This document shows, piece after piece, positions 11,254-22,731 of a DNA stretch of 64,000 nucleotides. Made by a program: the position numbers and the translations under genes. The notes below the pieces were generated by a model. The model ran no database searches. It had not been told where the DNA came from and saw only the letters and a list, made by a program, of their open reading frames with translations. Every line of letters starts with the position of its first letter. Within the stretch, counting starts at the first letter, position 1. The DNA is from Puccinellia tenuiflora (taxonomy: Eukaryota > Streptophyta > Magnoliopsida > Poales > Poaceae), in contig QRDG01000414.1 of the NCBI GenBank assembly GCA_012064385.1, positions 372,001 to 436,000 of the forward strand, in the 5' to 3' direction.

Positions 11254-11555
11254 TCACTTCTTTGTCTATGCTACCACATGTTAAATCAGTTTCATTACTA
11301 GTAGACATTTTAGACAATGGTGAACTAGAAACAATTTTTCCCCTTTTCTTAGGAACAACAGCAGAAGCAACATCAGGTGAAAAGTTTGGCCTACTTGGCA
11401 AATTGTTACCTGCACGAGTAGTTGAAGGCCTAATTTCCTTCGGAGTGGTCTTTTCCTTTCCCATGGTTAGGAACAAGCAAATGCAGCAAATAAATGATAT
11501 CAAGTTGTCTTACCAATAAAGCTAGGCTCCCCAGCAACGGCGCCAGAAAACGTCT
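11254..11555 (-). pseudogene. Truncated second copy of Athila-like gag start, leader and primer-binding site
   Basis: The stretch 11254-11555 is nearly identical to 17850-18150. It contains the first 18 codons of the gag (ATG at 11308, minus), the leader, and a primer-binding site at 11526-11545 (tggcgccgttgctggggagc on the minus strand). It lies outside the left LTR of the Athila-like element, where a normal element would have flanking DNA. It therefore belongs to another copy that shared this LTR, and it is cut at the copia junction. Confidence 0.75.
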
Positions 11556-12912
11556 TGATGCCCACAAGTATAGGGGATCGCTGAAGTCTTCGTTGGGAAG
11601 TATTACCCCAAATTTATAGTTCGACATGATGGGAACACAAGAATATTAATAAGACCTTAGCAATTGAGGCGTCACTCTCAACCACACCTGTATATCAATA
11701 ACTTGCAGCAGTAGTAGTGATGGCAGTAAAGGATTCAAGCGAGCAGAAATAAAACAGCAATAGTAACAAGGATTTCCCAGTTTCCACCGGAAAAGTGAAA
11801 GTGTAACTCAGAGATTTAAAACGTAGGCATGAGGTGATAGTGGGGCGTTGCATGAATGAGATTGATCATATAATAAAGTAAAGCTAGCAATGGGGCTTTT
11901 CTCTAACTCCGATATATGTAGGTATGTGTTCCTTAAATAGTTGTGCGTACTAACAAAGAGAATTTGCGCAACATCTATTGCCCTACCTGCCCATTTCACT
12001 GGGGCCAACTTGGAACTACAGGTAATTAAGGTCTACCCTTTCGTGTAGACCGGGACAATGCATTAACACTCCATGAACACATAGGATCCTCAAACTAGAA
12101 CATCTCCCCCTTGTTTTCCCTATATGTCACTTTTAAGGTTCGTAGGTTCAATATAATAGCAGGTGATACACTTTGCAGGTAAATACCAAACTCAATTATA
12201 TGATGAAGCAAATAGGTTCAGTACTGAAATCATGCCACTCGGGCCCTAGTAGCAAGCATTAAACATAGCATAAGTGCACCAACACAATACAAAAGCATCC
12301 TCAAGATAAACCCTAAGATTATCGAACAACGGGTAGCATTACATGGTCAATCTCATCCAATCCCCATCCACCTCACATGCCTACAGCAAACTACTCACAC
12401 ATGGTGATGGTGAGGGAGCTCATGGTTGATGGAGATGAAGGTGGTGATGATGGCGGTGAAGACGGCCTCCGGATCCCTCCGCCGGAGGAGAAATCCTGGA
12501 TCAATCTGTCCCCGAAACTAAGAATGTGGTGGTGGCGGCGGTGTGTTTCGCGAAAGCTCCTCTTCTCCTAGGGCAAGCATTTTTTTCTCATATATGAAGG
12601 CATACGTCAAAGACCGGAGGCGAGACGGTGCCCAAGGCCCATTTTAGGGGGCCCACGCGGCTACAGTACCAGGCCGCGTGGGGCCACTCCTTTTGGCCCT
12701 CCGGCACCCCCTCGTGTCCATCTTTTTCCCAAAGTGCTTCTTTTCTATAAAAAATGACGTGGTATTTTTCCCCGATTTTATTTCCTGCAAAAATTGTCAG
12801 GGGAGAGACTTTGCTAAAAACAGCGTCAGAAACAGCAGTTTTATTCAAATATGGAAGGATCCCGGAGCAAATTATGAGGCAAAGTGCTTGGAAAAGTGGA
12901 TGCATTTTGGAT
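11556..12912 (-). repeat. 3' LTR of the Athila-like element
   Basis: Matches 18151-19506 closely, starting tgatgcccacaagtata and ending where homology stops at gtggatgcattttggat. The exact terminus is uncertain because the left and right copies diverge after this point. Includes grass Athila LTR hallmarks such as cccacgcggc / ggccgcgtgggg blocks near 12650-12690. The open frame at 12377-12571 is not supported as a gene. Confidence 0.7.
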
Positions 12913-13634
12913 TAATATCTCACTTGCATCATCATACATACTAAAACATGGAGAAGATAAACAGTTGCTACCAGTTCCCTAGATGATAAAGGAACTATGA
13001 TGTGCACACTTGCTGTTATTGAAAAGTCCTCATAAGCATGGCAAAGGTGTCATACCGTTCATCTAATTCATGCACATCAGCTCATCATTGTTGTTCTCCC
13101 CTCCAAACTTGAACTGCGCAATAAAACTCAAGTCTGCCAGAAAAATATCACTGCATACAGTACTGTCTTTACCCTATCTAAACACCTCAGAAAAATCTCA
13201 TAATTTACAGGTATGTAGTCTATGAAAAGTTGCAGTTGTGGTTAAAATTTCAGCTCAATTGGAACTCCTGCACCTCCATTTTTGCAACGGATTCAAGAAA
13301 ACGAAAATCTTTTTGTTCTTTTTGGTTTTAAGAAGCATAAAGTAAATGACCAGAAGTAAATAAACAAGAAGAACAAATAGAATCTTTTTGTGTTTTTGCA
13401 ATTTCAAAGAAAGAAACCGAAACAAAATAAGAGTGATATAAAACAACGAAATGAGAGGAAGAGAAGTACTCCCCCAAGCTTGCAGTCAAGCTAATATCCT
13501 GGGTGGTAGCCATATCCACCACTTCCACCTCCAGGATAGTAACCATATGGGTAGCTTCCCATGCTTGGGTATTGTGGCATCTCTTGAGGTTGGTACCCCT
13601 GCATTGCTGGAGCTTGTGCCTCCTCCTACGGTGG
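12913..13634 (-). other. 3' untranslated stretch with PPT-like motif and frameshifted ORF tail
   Basis: Mostly non-coding. At 13468-13481 the plus strand reads actcccccaagctt, identical to the polypurine tract of the Athila element at 46865. Between 13497 and 13612 the minus strand still encodes a Gly/Tyr/Pro-rich tail (SYPYGYYPGGGSGGYGYHPG), the out-of-frame C-terminus of the neighbouring ORF. Confidence 0.55.
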
Positions 13635-14669
13635 CTATTCCCTCACGATCCACTTTCCAGTGCTCCTGTCAAAGAGATCGGTACAAGGGAGCCTAATGGA
13701 CACTTTCTGTCCATTAGTACTCAAATATGTGTAGAGATGAATCCCCCCATACGGAACACTCATTCCCATGTTGGACATCAAAGCAAAATCAAGTAATATG
13801 GACTTCTCTACACGGGTTCCCATATTATCATCATATCCTCTTTCATCTTTAATGTATTTATAGACCAAAGTAGCAATAGCACCAGCGTAAATAGGGGTTC
13901 CATCAGTGACATTTCTACTTACAACATTATGCAATGATCTAGCAAGAATTACCCCCAAATTATACTCACATGACTTGTTCTCTTTTGCACATTTGAGCAA
14001 ATAAATAATAGGTCCGGTGCAGGCAGAAGTGTTGTCTCTTGCAAGAAAGCCTCTTGCAAGGAACAACGCAAAGTACCTCAAGCTAGGGTGCTGTATGTGA
14101 GTAAATTTGCCCCTATTTAGTCTATCAAGGGAATTAACAGAAACAGAGCGCCAGAAATTAACAAGTTCAGGATTTGAATCGGCACCGGTTTCTTCCCAAC
14201 TCCCCGTGTTTGCTACACCTATAGCATTGCAAAACTCATCTAGAGACATAATAAGACGCTCTCCCTTCATACTAAACTTGCAAACAAAATTGGGAGAATG
14301 TGCCTTACTTTTATTCTTGTGCTTGTAAGTCTCGGGCCCTTCGGATCTGAAGGTAGAGAGGAACTCTCTTGAGAGCTCCTCATACATCTCCTGTGGGTTT
14401 TGAGCAAATGTCAGCAACCCGGTTGCTGTGGCGAAGGAGTTGAAATCCTCTTCCATTCCCCATTCTTGAAGAACATGGGGGTCTTGCCATCTCGTCGTGT
14501 GAATCCTCAACTTCTCCCCCACAGATGATGCGGAATCCTCCCAAAGTTGATTGTCATCGTAGTTGAGGGAGACTTTGCATGCTCTTCTCTTGGGTCTTGA
14601 GCTCATCCCAAGCAATCCTTTGCCCTTGCTAAACATGGTACCTTGTTGCTCATAAATAAATTTCAACAA
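13635..14669 (-). CDS. Athila ORF1-like protein in the env position (344 aa)
   Basis: A reading frame downstream of the pol remnants, in the place where Athila elements carry their extra ORF. The body (residues about 60-330) resembles the ATHILA ORF-1 / plant transposon protein family. Recognisable stretches include HPSLRYFALFLARGFLARD, GPIIYLLKC and GTPIYAGAIATLVYKYI. A basic motif SSRPKRRACKV sits near the N-terminus. Several in-frame Met codons exist; MSSRPKRR at about 14606 is a plausible start. No signal peptide or membrane segment is evident, so an envelope role is not supported. The frame stops at 13635 and a Gly/Tyr-rich tail continues in another frame, so the original protein was about 40 residues longer. 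Function is unknown. Confidence 0.6.
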   Translation of the reverse strand: MLKFIYEQQGTMFSKGKGLLGMSSRPKRRACKVSLNYDDNQLWEDSASSVGEKLRIHTTRWQDPHVLQEWGMEEDFNSFATATGLLTFAQNPQEMYEELSREFLSTFRSEGPETYKHKNKSKAHSPNFVCKFSMKGERLIMSLDEFCNAIGVANTGSWEETGADSNPELVNFWRSVSVNSLDRLNRGKFTHIQHPSLRYFALFLARGFLARDNTSACTGPIIYLLKCAKENKSCEYNLGVILARSLHNVVSRNVTDGTPIYAGAIATLVYKYIKDERGYDDNMGTRVEKSILLDFALMSNMGMSVPYGGIHLYTYLSTNGQKVSIRLPCTDLFDRSTGKWIVRE

Positions 14670-15415
14670 AAATCAAGATGTGAAACTATAATATAACATC
14701 AAGCCATCCACATCTAGTCTCCACATCAATATCATGCATCAATATCAACTAGAAAACTTAAATCCATGGATTTCTCAATCATATTTAGTGACACCTAGTG
14801 CAGCAAAATACTTCATATATAAAGTACAAGAACAAAAACTAATTGGATGAGTGGAGGAGTCACATACCAATGAGCAATCCCACCAAACAGATTTGAAAAA
14901 TCTGCCCTAAACTTGGAGATCCAAGGATAGCAGGAAGAGAGCTCGGGAGAATTTGGGAAAAATACCTGGGGCTGGTTTTCTGTCGAGAGGAAGGAGTGGG
15001 CACTGGCCATCCACCTAACTCCCTCTGTGGGCCAAAATGGTGGGTCCCATGCAGCCAGGTACAGTGGCCGCATGGGACACCTTATTTTGGGCCCTGGTGG
15101 CCCTCTAGTGTTCCCCTTTTGGCTGTTAGTTCCTCTGGTAAAATAACTTACCTCCAAATTTTTCTGGAATTTTTAGAGACAATTTTCTACAGAGACTTTT
15201 AAAAAATAGATTTCTAAAATTTCTGCACTTTGAAATAAATATGCCCAAGCAAATATTCTAAGAATTCTTGAGTATATAAAATAAAAAGTGCAAGCAATCT
15301 TTATAGGAATCAAGTTTGCATCATTTCCACATTAATAATGAGGTTGATCAAGTCTCATTAATAATATGTAAAGGATATAACACATGATTTTTATTTTTAT
15401 AAGTGAAGAAGAGAT
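14670..15415 (-). other. Spacer replacing RT-RNase H-integrase in the Athila-like element
   Basis: No recognised coding sequence. A full Athila element would hold about 3 kb of pol between the protease and the downstream ORF. Here only 0.75 kb remains, containing LTR-like wording (gcagccaggtacagtggccgcatggg near 15050) and AT-rich sequence. The open frame at 14813-15157 has no domain. Confidence 0.55.
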
Positions 15416-15910
15416 TCAAGTTACCTCATATTTGATTGGAATAGTTCCAATCATTATGGTAGCATATTTTGGTTCAGGAGGTGGTAAAGGAATTTCAATA
15501 CTTCCAATTATAAGAGTATTTATTTTAATGCAATTCACCATTTGGTTTACCATTGTAACAGCTTTCTTCTTGGGGAAATAGACAGTGTGCTCCTTTCCTT
15601 TAACGTTAAATGTCACTTTGCTTTCAGTGCAATTTATCACAGCCCCTACAGTGTTCAAGAAAGGTCTACCAAGGATAATAGACAAGTTATCATCCTCAGG
15701 CATGTCTAATAAAACAAAGTCTGTAGGGATTAGCACATTAGCAACAGAAATAGGTACATCCTCACATATTCCAATAGGTATAGCAGTTGATTTATCAACC
15801 ATTTGCAATGAAACTTCAGTTGGAACCAATTTGTTTAAATCAAGTTTCTTATACAAAGAGAAAGGCATGACACTAACACCAGCCCCCAAATCACATAGTG
15901 CATATCTCAC
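15416..15910 (-). pseudogene. Retroviral-type aspartic protease remnant
   Basis: About 164 codons with the active-site pattern LCDLGAGVSVMP near the N-terminus and the second conserved block ILGRPFLNTVGAVI, typical of Ty3/gypsy pepsin-like proteases that cut Gag-Pol. The catalytic Asp-(Leu)-Gly-Ala is kept. Upstream sequence that should fuse it to gag is frameshifted (15915-16165). Downstream the frame ends before any RT. It is a fragment of a decayed polyprotein. Confidence 0.72.
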
Positions 15911-16684
15911 ATAGGTTTCTTTAATTTGACAAGGAATAGTTGGAATACCAGGATCTCCACATTTTCAGTCACTTTCCCTTTGAAGGAGTAATCAGCAAGC
16001 ATGGCAGTAATAGCATCAGTAGAAATCTTTCTTTTATTAGTGACAATATCTTTCATGTATTTTGAATAAGGAGGATTTTAATAGCATCAACAAGAGGAAT
16101 TTGCAAATATAAAGATTTAATCAACTCAAAGAACTTCTCAGATCTAGTGTCATCCAAAGTTTTCATTACCTCTTGAGGATATGGTATGGGTCTTTGTACC
16201 CATGGATCCCTCTCTTTACCTTTTTGTGGATTTGGATGGTTTTTCTTCTTGTTCTTCTCAGTAGATGGTTGAGGGTCTTCCTTCTCAGCTGCTTTAGGTT
16301 CTTCAACATTTTCAACTTCTTGTGGTTCTTCTTCAGGTGAGGATGATTCCTCCTCTTCATCATTATTATCTTCAGTCTCAGCATCAGAAATAGAGATATC
16401 ATTATCTTGTTCTTCAGAATCATCTTTATCTTGGTTTTATTGGGAGATTTGCCTGCAGAAAGTTTCTTCTCTCGAGCTTCTTGCTCTTTCCTCTTGGGAT
16501 GACCTTCAGGATAGTCAGGGTCCTGAGTACTTGCACCTCCCCTAGTATTAACTCCACAAACCTGTTTCTTCACATTAAGCTTTTCATACAATTGATTTTG
16601 AAGAGAAATCATTTGTTCTACTTGATTATTCATCATCTCACAATGTTTAACAATTATTTTTACCTCTCCCACATTAGCATGCAT
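15911..16684 (-). pseudogene. Frameshifted Gag C-terminal region
   Basis: Continues the gag reading in shifted frames. The stretch 16684-16500 encodes a hydrophilic segment (HCEMMNNQVEQMISLQNQL) and 16490-16180 an acidic and lysine-rich low-complexity segment in another frame. At least two frameshifts separate the gag body from the protease. No CCHC zinc knuckle is visible. Confidence 0.55.
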
Positions 16685-17904
16685 ACTTTCACGAAGAAAT
16701 TTAATTTGTGAGAGTTTTCCATGATCATCATTCTAATATTATGCTCTTCAGGGTCATGACGATAAGCAAAATCGTTCTCATATGGTTCTTCAGTAAAAGA
16801 TGTTACCTTTTCATTACCTTTTGTGGTGCTAATAACATTGACTGAGATAGGGAAACATGGTCGATCATCAGGAAGTTTGACACCCATTTCAGATAATTCC
16901 TTGAGATGAGAGGTTTTAATTCCCTTCTCTTTAATGTCCTTTGAGGCCTCTTTCATTGCCTCATTGTTCAGTTTGAGTATACCTCCTTTCTTCTCCGGAA
17001 ATATCTCATCAGTATTCCAATCATCATAATTCATTGAGATAGTTTGCAATAACTCAATTGCTTCATCAACGGTCATTTCCTTGAAAACATTACCTGCAAT
17101 ACTATCAAGATAGCCTCTGGTATTTTCAGTTAGTCCATTGTAAAATATATCAAGTATTTCATTATCTTTGAAGCCATGGGTAGGACATTTCCTAACCATC
17201 TTATCATACCTCCCCCAAGCTTGGGGTAAATCCTCCTTCTCTTTCTGTGAAAAATTACTAATCTCAAGGGTTAGAGCATGAATTTTATTAGCAGGGAAGT
17301 ATTTATCAAAGAACATCCGCAAACATTCTTCCTTGCTAGTAATACATCCAGGTTCTAAACAATTATACCAAGTTTTAGCACTTCCTCCCAAAGAAAAAGG
17401 AAACAATTTCAAGAAATAGTAGCGTTGGTTAATTTCACCTTTCCCAAATAACTCAGATAATTCATGCAAGTCAGCAATGTGATCAAAAGGGAACTCATCC
17501 TCTCTCCCATAAAACTTAGACTTCTCAGCCCTTTCAATAATTTCAGGATCAACATTAAACTCATAGTCTTTATCATTAATTTTAATAGTTGGACCATTCA
17601 TTTTATCAGTAACAAGAAAATAGTCATCAGGAGGAGAATTTATGTAACTAGCAAGCTTATCCATTTCATCATAATCTGGACTCATGAAAGCCTTAATAAT
17701 AGCATCCTCTTTCTCAGAAGAAGTTTCCATATCATCACAATATTCCCTATCTTCTAGTTCAGATTCCACATTTTTATTAATAGAAGATTCAGGATTCTCA
17801 GGTGTTTCAGCTATCTCAGATATTTCAGGAATTTCAGGTGTTTCAAGTGCCACTTCTTTGTCTATGCTACCACATGTTAAATCAGTTTCATTACTAGTAG
17901 ACAT
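16660..17904 (-). CDS. gag: Athila-like Gag (414 aa, frameshifted end)
   Basis: Retrotransposon gag domain (residues about 130-300), with GGSAKTWYNCLEPG, FDKYFPANKIHALT and DLPQAWGRYDKMVRKCPTHG being diagnostic of grass Athila-type gags. The N-terminal 110 residues are acidic and Pro/Glu/Ser-rich. The start at 17904 lies about 215 bp inside the primer-binding site, as expected for a 5' leader. The last roughly 20 residues look out of frame. The same first 18 codons recur at 11308. Confidence 0.75.
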   Translation of the reverse strand: MSTSNETDLTCGSIDKEVALETPEIPEISEIAETPENPESSINKNVESELEDREYCDDMETSSEKEDAIIKAFMSPDYDEMDKLASYINSPPDDYFLVTDKMNGPTIKINDKDYEFNVDPEIIERAEKSKFYGREDEFPFDHIADLHELSELFGKGEINQRYYFLKLFPFSLGGSAKTWYNCLEPGCITSKEECLRMFFDKYFPANKIHALTLEISNFSQKEKEDLPQAWGRYDKMVRKCPTHGFKDNEILDIFYNGLTENTRGYLDSIAGNVFKEMTVDEAIELLQTISMNYDDWNTDEIFPEKKGGILKLNNEAMKEASKDIKEKGIKTSHLKELSEMGVKLPDDRPCFPISVNVISTTKGNEKVTSFTEEPYENDFAYRHDPEEHNIRMMIMENSHKLNFFVKVCMLMWER

Positions 17905-18150
17905 TTAGACAATGGTGAACTAGAAACAATTTTTCCCCTTTTCTTAGGAACAACAGCAGAAGCAACATCAGGTGAAAAGTTTGGCCTACTTGGCAAATTG
18001 TTACCTGCACGAGTAGTTGAAGGCCTAATTTCCTTCGGAGTGGTCTGTTCCTTTCCCATGGTTAGGAACAAGCAAATGCAGCAAATAAATGATATTAAGT
18101 TGTCTTACCAATAAAGCTAGGCTCCCCGGCAACGGCGCCAGAAAACGTCT
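17905..18150 (-). other. Leader and primer-binding site of the Athila-like element
   Basis: The primer-binding site is at 18121-18140 (tggcgccgttgccggggagc on the minus strand), the form used by Athila-type elements and complementary to an Asp-tRNA 3' end. A 10-base spacer separates it from the LTR start at 18151. Confidence 0.75.
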
Positions 18151-19512
18151 TGATGCCCACAAGTATAGGGGATCGCTGAAGTCTTCGTTGGGAAGTATTA
18201 CCCCAAATTTATAGTTCGACACGATGGGAACACAAGAATATTAATAAGACCTTAGCATTGAGGCGTCACTCTCAACCACACCTGTATATCAATAACTTGC
18301 AGCAGTAGTAGTGATGGCGGTAAAGGATTCAAGCGAGCAGAAATAAAACAGCAATAGTAACAAGGATTTCCCAGTTTCCACCGGAAAAGTGAAAGTGTAA
18401 CTCAGAGATTTAAAACGTAGGCATGAGGTGACAGCGGGGCGTTGCATGAATGAGATTGATCATATAATAAAGTAAAGCTAGCAATGGGGATTTTCTCTAA
18501 CTCCGATATATGTAGGTATGTGTTCCTTAAATAGTTGTGCGTACTAACAAAGAGAATTTGCGCAACATCTATTGCCCTACCTGCCCATTTCACTGGGGCC
18601 AACTTGGAACTACAGGTAATTAAGGTCTACCCTTTCGTGTAGACCGGGACAATGCATTAACACTCCATGAACACATAGGATCCTCAAACTAGAACATTTC
18701 CCCCTTGTTTTCCCTATATGTCACTTTTAGGGTTCGCAGGTTCAATATAATAGCAGGTGATACACTTTGCAGGTAAATACCAAACTCAATTATATAATGA
18801 AGCAAATAGGTTCAGTACTGAAATCATGCCACTCGGGCCCTAGTAGCAAGCATTAAACATAGCATAAGTGCACCAACACAATACAAAAGCATCCTCAAGA
18901 TAAACCCTAAGATTATCGAACAACGGGTAGCATTACATGGTCAATCTCATCCAATCCCCATCCACCTCACATGCCTACAGCAAACTACTCACACATGGTG
19001 ATGGTGAGGGAGCTCATGGTTGATGGAGATGAAGGCGGTGATGATGGCGGTGAAGACGGCCTCCGGATCCCTCCGCCGGAGGAGAAATCCTGGATCAATC
19101 TGTCCCCGAAACGAAGAACGTGGTGGTGGCGGCGGTGTGTTTCGCGAAAGCTCCTCTCCTCCTAGGGCAAGCGTTTTTTCTCATATATGAAGGCATACGT
19201 CGAAGACCGGAGGCGAGACGGTGCCCGAGGCCCATTTTAGGGGGGCCCACGCGGCTACAGTACCAGGCCGCGTGGGGCCACCCCTTTTGGCCCTCCGGCA
19301 CCCCCTCGTGTCCATCTTTTGCCCAAAGTGCTTCTTTTCCATAAAAAATGACGTGGTATTTTTCCCCGATTTTATTTCTGCAAAAATAGCCAGGGGAGAG
19401 ACTTTGCTAAAAACAGCAGCCAGAAATAGTAGTTTTATTCAAATATGGAAGGATCCCGGAACAAATTATGAGGCAAAGTGCTTGGAAAAGTGGATGCATT
19501 TTGGATGCATCA
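18151..19512 (-). repeat. 5' LTR of the Athila-like element
   Basis: Begins tgatgcccacaagtata at 18151 and follows the left LTR closely until about 19506. A possible terminus is ggatgcatca at 19512. Beyond this the sequence belongs to a plus-oriented Athila-like LTR, so the exact boundary is not certain. Confidence 0.7.
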
Positions 19513-20735
19513 CCCATGTGGCCAGATTCCTTGGCCGCGTGGGACCACTCATCTGGGCCCTCGTGGCTCCGTTGCCGTCGATCTTTCTTCCAGAAGCTTC
19601 ATCTTGACCTAAAACCGACTATAAAAATAGTCTCCTGACGCCTTTCGGAGAGGACACCACCGAAACACAGAAACCTCGAAACAGAGACCTGGAGCTACAG
19701 ATTGGAGGGGGAAAACTCCGGCGGGGCGCTGCCTGCGTGGTCTCCATCTTCTCCGACGACTTCTCCATCGTCTCCATGATGAAGGGGGAGTAGTCTACCC
19801 CCTGGACTTTGGGTTTGTGGTGGTAACTTGATCTAATCTCTCTATGTATGATCATTGTTGAAGTCCATATGATATGCCTTGCATGAGTATGGATCTATCT
19901 ATGTAATTCCTATGGTGGATATTGTGGTATGAGATGATATTTGTTATGCATTTACCGTTGTGTTGGATCTTTTATGACTTGTCATACTTTGGAGATATTC
20001 TATGGTGCATGTGATGGTTTGATTTATGCATAATGCCTTGTTTATCCTTGTCATGAGGTGATTGACACCACCAAGTGTGGGTATATGAGAGAGATGTGGT
20101 CATGCACACGAAATATGAACCATTGCACTAGTGTTTAGAATATTGTCCATTAAGAAGTATGATGTATGTAGGTACGGGATGGCCGAGGTGACAACGGCAT
20201 ATGTATTGAGTGACACAATACAACCCAACATCCTTTATCTGGGGGTAAAAAGGAAGAAGTATGATGTGGGAGTGACAGCAAACCACGCTAGCCTTATGAG
20301 GGTGACCTAGCAACACAAATGATTATATCTTTCAACTATGTGTTTTAGGACATGTAGCCGTCATAGAATTTTACCATTAAAGCATGAAAATTGTGTGTAC
20401 TTTTTATCTATAACATGATAATCACCATAGATGGGAGAGAGGATTGAGTGAACCCATGAACCCATGTACATTGTTCCTATAAGAGAAAACCTTTGTCTTG
20501 TCCTCTTGCATTGAAGAGGATTGGGACACTTTTACATTCTTGTTTTGTTACATTAAACTTCCATCCATTAAATCAACCATCTTGTTCCTTAAACTTATTT
20601 AGTGCATAATCAACTAAAACTTGTGACACTTTAGTTGTAGGGAATAGATAACTTTTCCTTCTTACTCCTGCGGATCGATAACCTACTTCCACATTGAGAG
20701 GTGCTACAGTGATCCCCTAGTCTTGGGGGTTATCA
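19513..20735 (+). repeat. Plus-strand Athila-like LTR remnant
   Basis: Contains a TATA-like box (actataaaaatag near 19619), a transcript-start-like region and a terminus gatcccctagtcttgggggttatca ending at 20735. This arrangement is typical of a grass Athila-type LTR in plus orientation. No primer-binding site follows; the sequence runs directly into a related LTR fragment, so it is a solo or broken LTR. Confidence 0.6.
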
Positions 20736-21930
20736 GGCGCTGTCGGCGTGGTCTCCATCTCCCCCAACGACATCTCCACCGTCTCCATGATGAAGAGGAA
20801 GTAGTCCACCCCTGGACTATGGATTTGTGGAAGTAACTTATGTATCTCTCCTCTCCTTGAGCTTTGCTAATTAGCACCGTATGAGCTGCCGAACATGATT
20901 ACGGTCATCTATGTAATTCCTTTGTGGTGGATCTCTTTATGAGTTAATATATGTTTGAGATTGCAATTGTTTTGTTTTAGTTATGAAAGTATATGCATAT
21001 TATGTACCCCCGTTCTTGTCTACTTGTTTTGATCAAGCATGTTTATGAGAGCGTGCATGGGGGAACGTGTGCATTAGTTGGAGTAATGAGGGGGTGGCTA
21101 GTGCGGTGAAAGTGAGAGAAGTTCCGCGATCCACTTGGGTATTTTTACCTTACTTTGTTGCCTCACTAGGGATAAAGAAAAATACCATGCTACCGGAGGT
21201 GTGGGTGTGACCATTGCCACTTCTCCATGACTAGATCTAGCATGTTCTTATTTTAACTTCATGTCATAAGAGTTAAAGCTATACTCTGATTTATCTTAAT
21301 TACTGAGGTGCTAAGATTTAGTTCACATCTTGGTGGAGTGTAAGAGAGATTGATAAACAAAAGATCTCTATGTTAGGACGTGATGCCCATATAATTAGTA
21401 ACTTGTCATGAAACCTTTTTGTTGCAATCTCATATGTCAATTCTAGTGTTCCATTATCTACCACTTTATTAAAGAGAGAGTGCATTTGTGAAACCATGAA
21501 CCCCGGTCCATTTTTAATCATAAGAAACACCTTTCCAACAACTTATAAGCATTTTCCATTTTCTGCCATTTAAAAATCCGAAAAATACAAAAATACTTTT
21601 ATATCTTGCATTCACAATACAAAACCCAAAAATATCATCCATCATTGTTTCCACCATCCTTGCATATTTATTTATCATCATTGCATATTTATTTCTTGTT
21701 TTTGCATTTGTTATATTTTCATATCATTCTCATACCTTGTGCTTGACAACCACTTGGTGAGGTTGAGGGCACAAAACAATTTACTTTGTTTTGCAGGTTT
21801 TCAAGAGAAGTATAAGAATATAAATCTTTCACTACTGATTCCCCGAGAGTTCGATATTAAACCCTCGAGTCACCCCTCGTGGGGAAACCGTCTTTCCTAT
21901 ACTACACATTCTGCGCTTGGAGTCTCAACC
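20736..21930 (+). repeat. Second, diverged Athila-like LTR/leader remnant
   Basis: The opening ggcgctgtcggcgtggtctcc and the next 90 bp are a diverged copy of 19728-19830, so this is a related LTR joined in its middle to the end of the previous one. The rest (to about 21930) is AT-rich without a gene. The right limit is a guess. Confidence 0.45.
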
Positions 21931-22131
21931 TAAGCTAAGTTCAAGGCCATCAGGGCCTAACGCATAATACCCCACAGGGCCATGCGGTCCTAGGTCAGGT
22001 AACCCAGGGACGGCGTCTACCCATGATATTGGCTCAAGGACAAGGGCTTCGAGCGTTATTAGGGTTTTTTTAGAAAACAGATCTGGGAGATGGCTCCCAT
22101 CATCTCTCCCTTATGATCTGCCGTCGCGACA

Positions 22132-22731
22132 ATGGTGAATCGTGATGGTGGAGGAGGTGCTGGCGGCGATGGACGTGCTTTCAATTCGGGAAGAGGAAAT
22201 GGTGGAGGCCAAGGGTGTGGAGGAACTCGGAACTTCCTTGTCGGGGGTCCAAGCAGGACTGCCGGAGCTCAGGGAGATGATGGAAACGGTAATCGTGGAG
22301 ATTTGGGAAGAGGCAATGGCGGAGCCAATGTCGGAAGAGGTGGTTGCCGCAACTACTATGGTGGTGGCCCAAGCGGAGCAGCAGGTGGAGATAACGGTGG
22401 TCGGTTTCGTGGACCGCCGCAGGGAGCAAACAATGGAGGGAATCGGTTCTACCCCGGTGGAGCTAACCCTAACATTTAGTTTAGCGGTGGTTTCAACGCA
22501 GGCTATGGGTTTGATGAGGGACCTTATCGTCGTGGAAATTACAATGACAATGGCGGCCGATACAGGCGAGTCTTCGACGATGAGCGTGGTGGTCGGATGA
22601 ACTTCCAGCGTGGCCGCGCCCCTTATGAGAGGACATACCGGGAAAAACCGACGGGCGGTGGCAGCGGCTCTGGTGCAATCTCGGGACTGCAGGAGGAAAT
22701 GATGGCTGCGGTGGTGCGGAAGGTGACTAAG
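22132..22731 (+). pseudogene. LINE ORF1, N-terminal part (Gly/Arg-rich)
   Basis: Starts MVNRDGGGGAGGDGRAF at 22132. Gly, Asn and Arg dominate, giving RGG-like repeats suited to RNA binding. An in-frame TAG at 22477-22479 interrupts it; the same frame then continues to 22731, where the Tat-like element begins. ORF1 proteins of L1-type LINEs coat their own RNA. The coding sequence resumes at 34802 with a one-base frame change. Confidence 0.65.

Larger units (their letters stand above)
11254..19512 (-). mobile_element. Non-autonomous Athila-like Ty3/gypsy element
   Basis: Minus-strand order: 5' LTR (18151-19512), primer-binding site (18121-18140, Asp-tRNA type), gag (17904 to 16660), gag tail and protease remnants (16684 to 15416), an Athila ORF1-like gene (14669 to 13635) and 3' LTR (11556 to about 12912). 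RT, RNase H and integrase are missing between 15416 and 14670. The LTRs look about 97-98% alike by eye. No TSD is visible: the left side continues into a second internal copy and the right side abuts another LTR. Confidence 0.75.

Noticed and set aside
22142..22600. 152-codon plus-strand frame overlapping the Gly-rich ORF1
   Set aside because: It is the alternative frame of a GGN-rich repeat; the Gly/Arg frame is the one that continues past the stop and fits a LINE ORF1.
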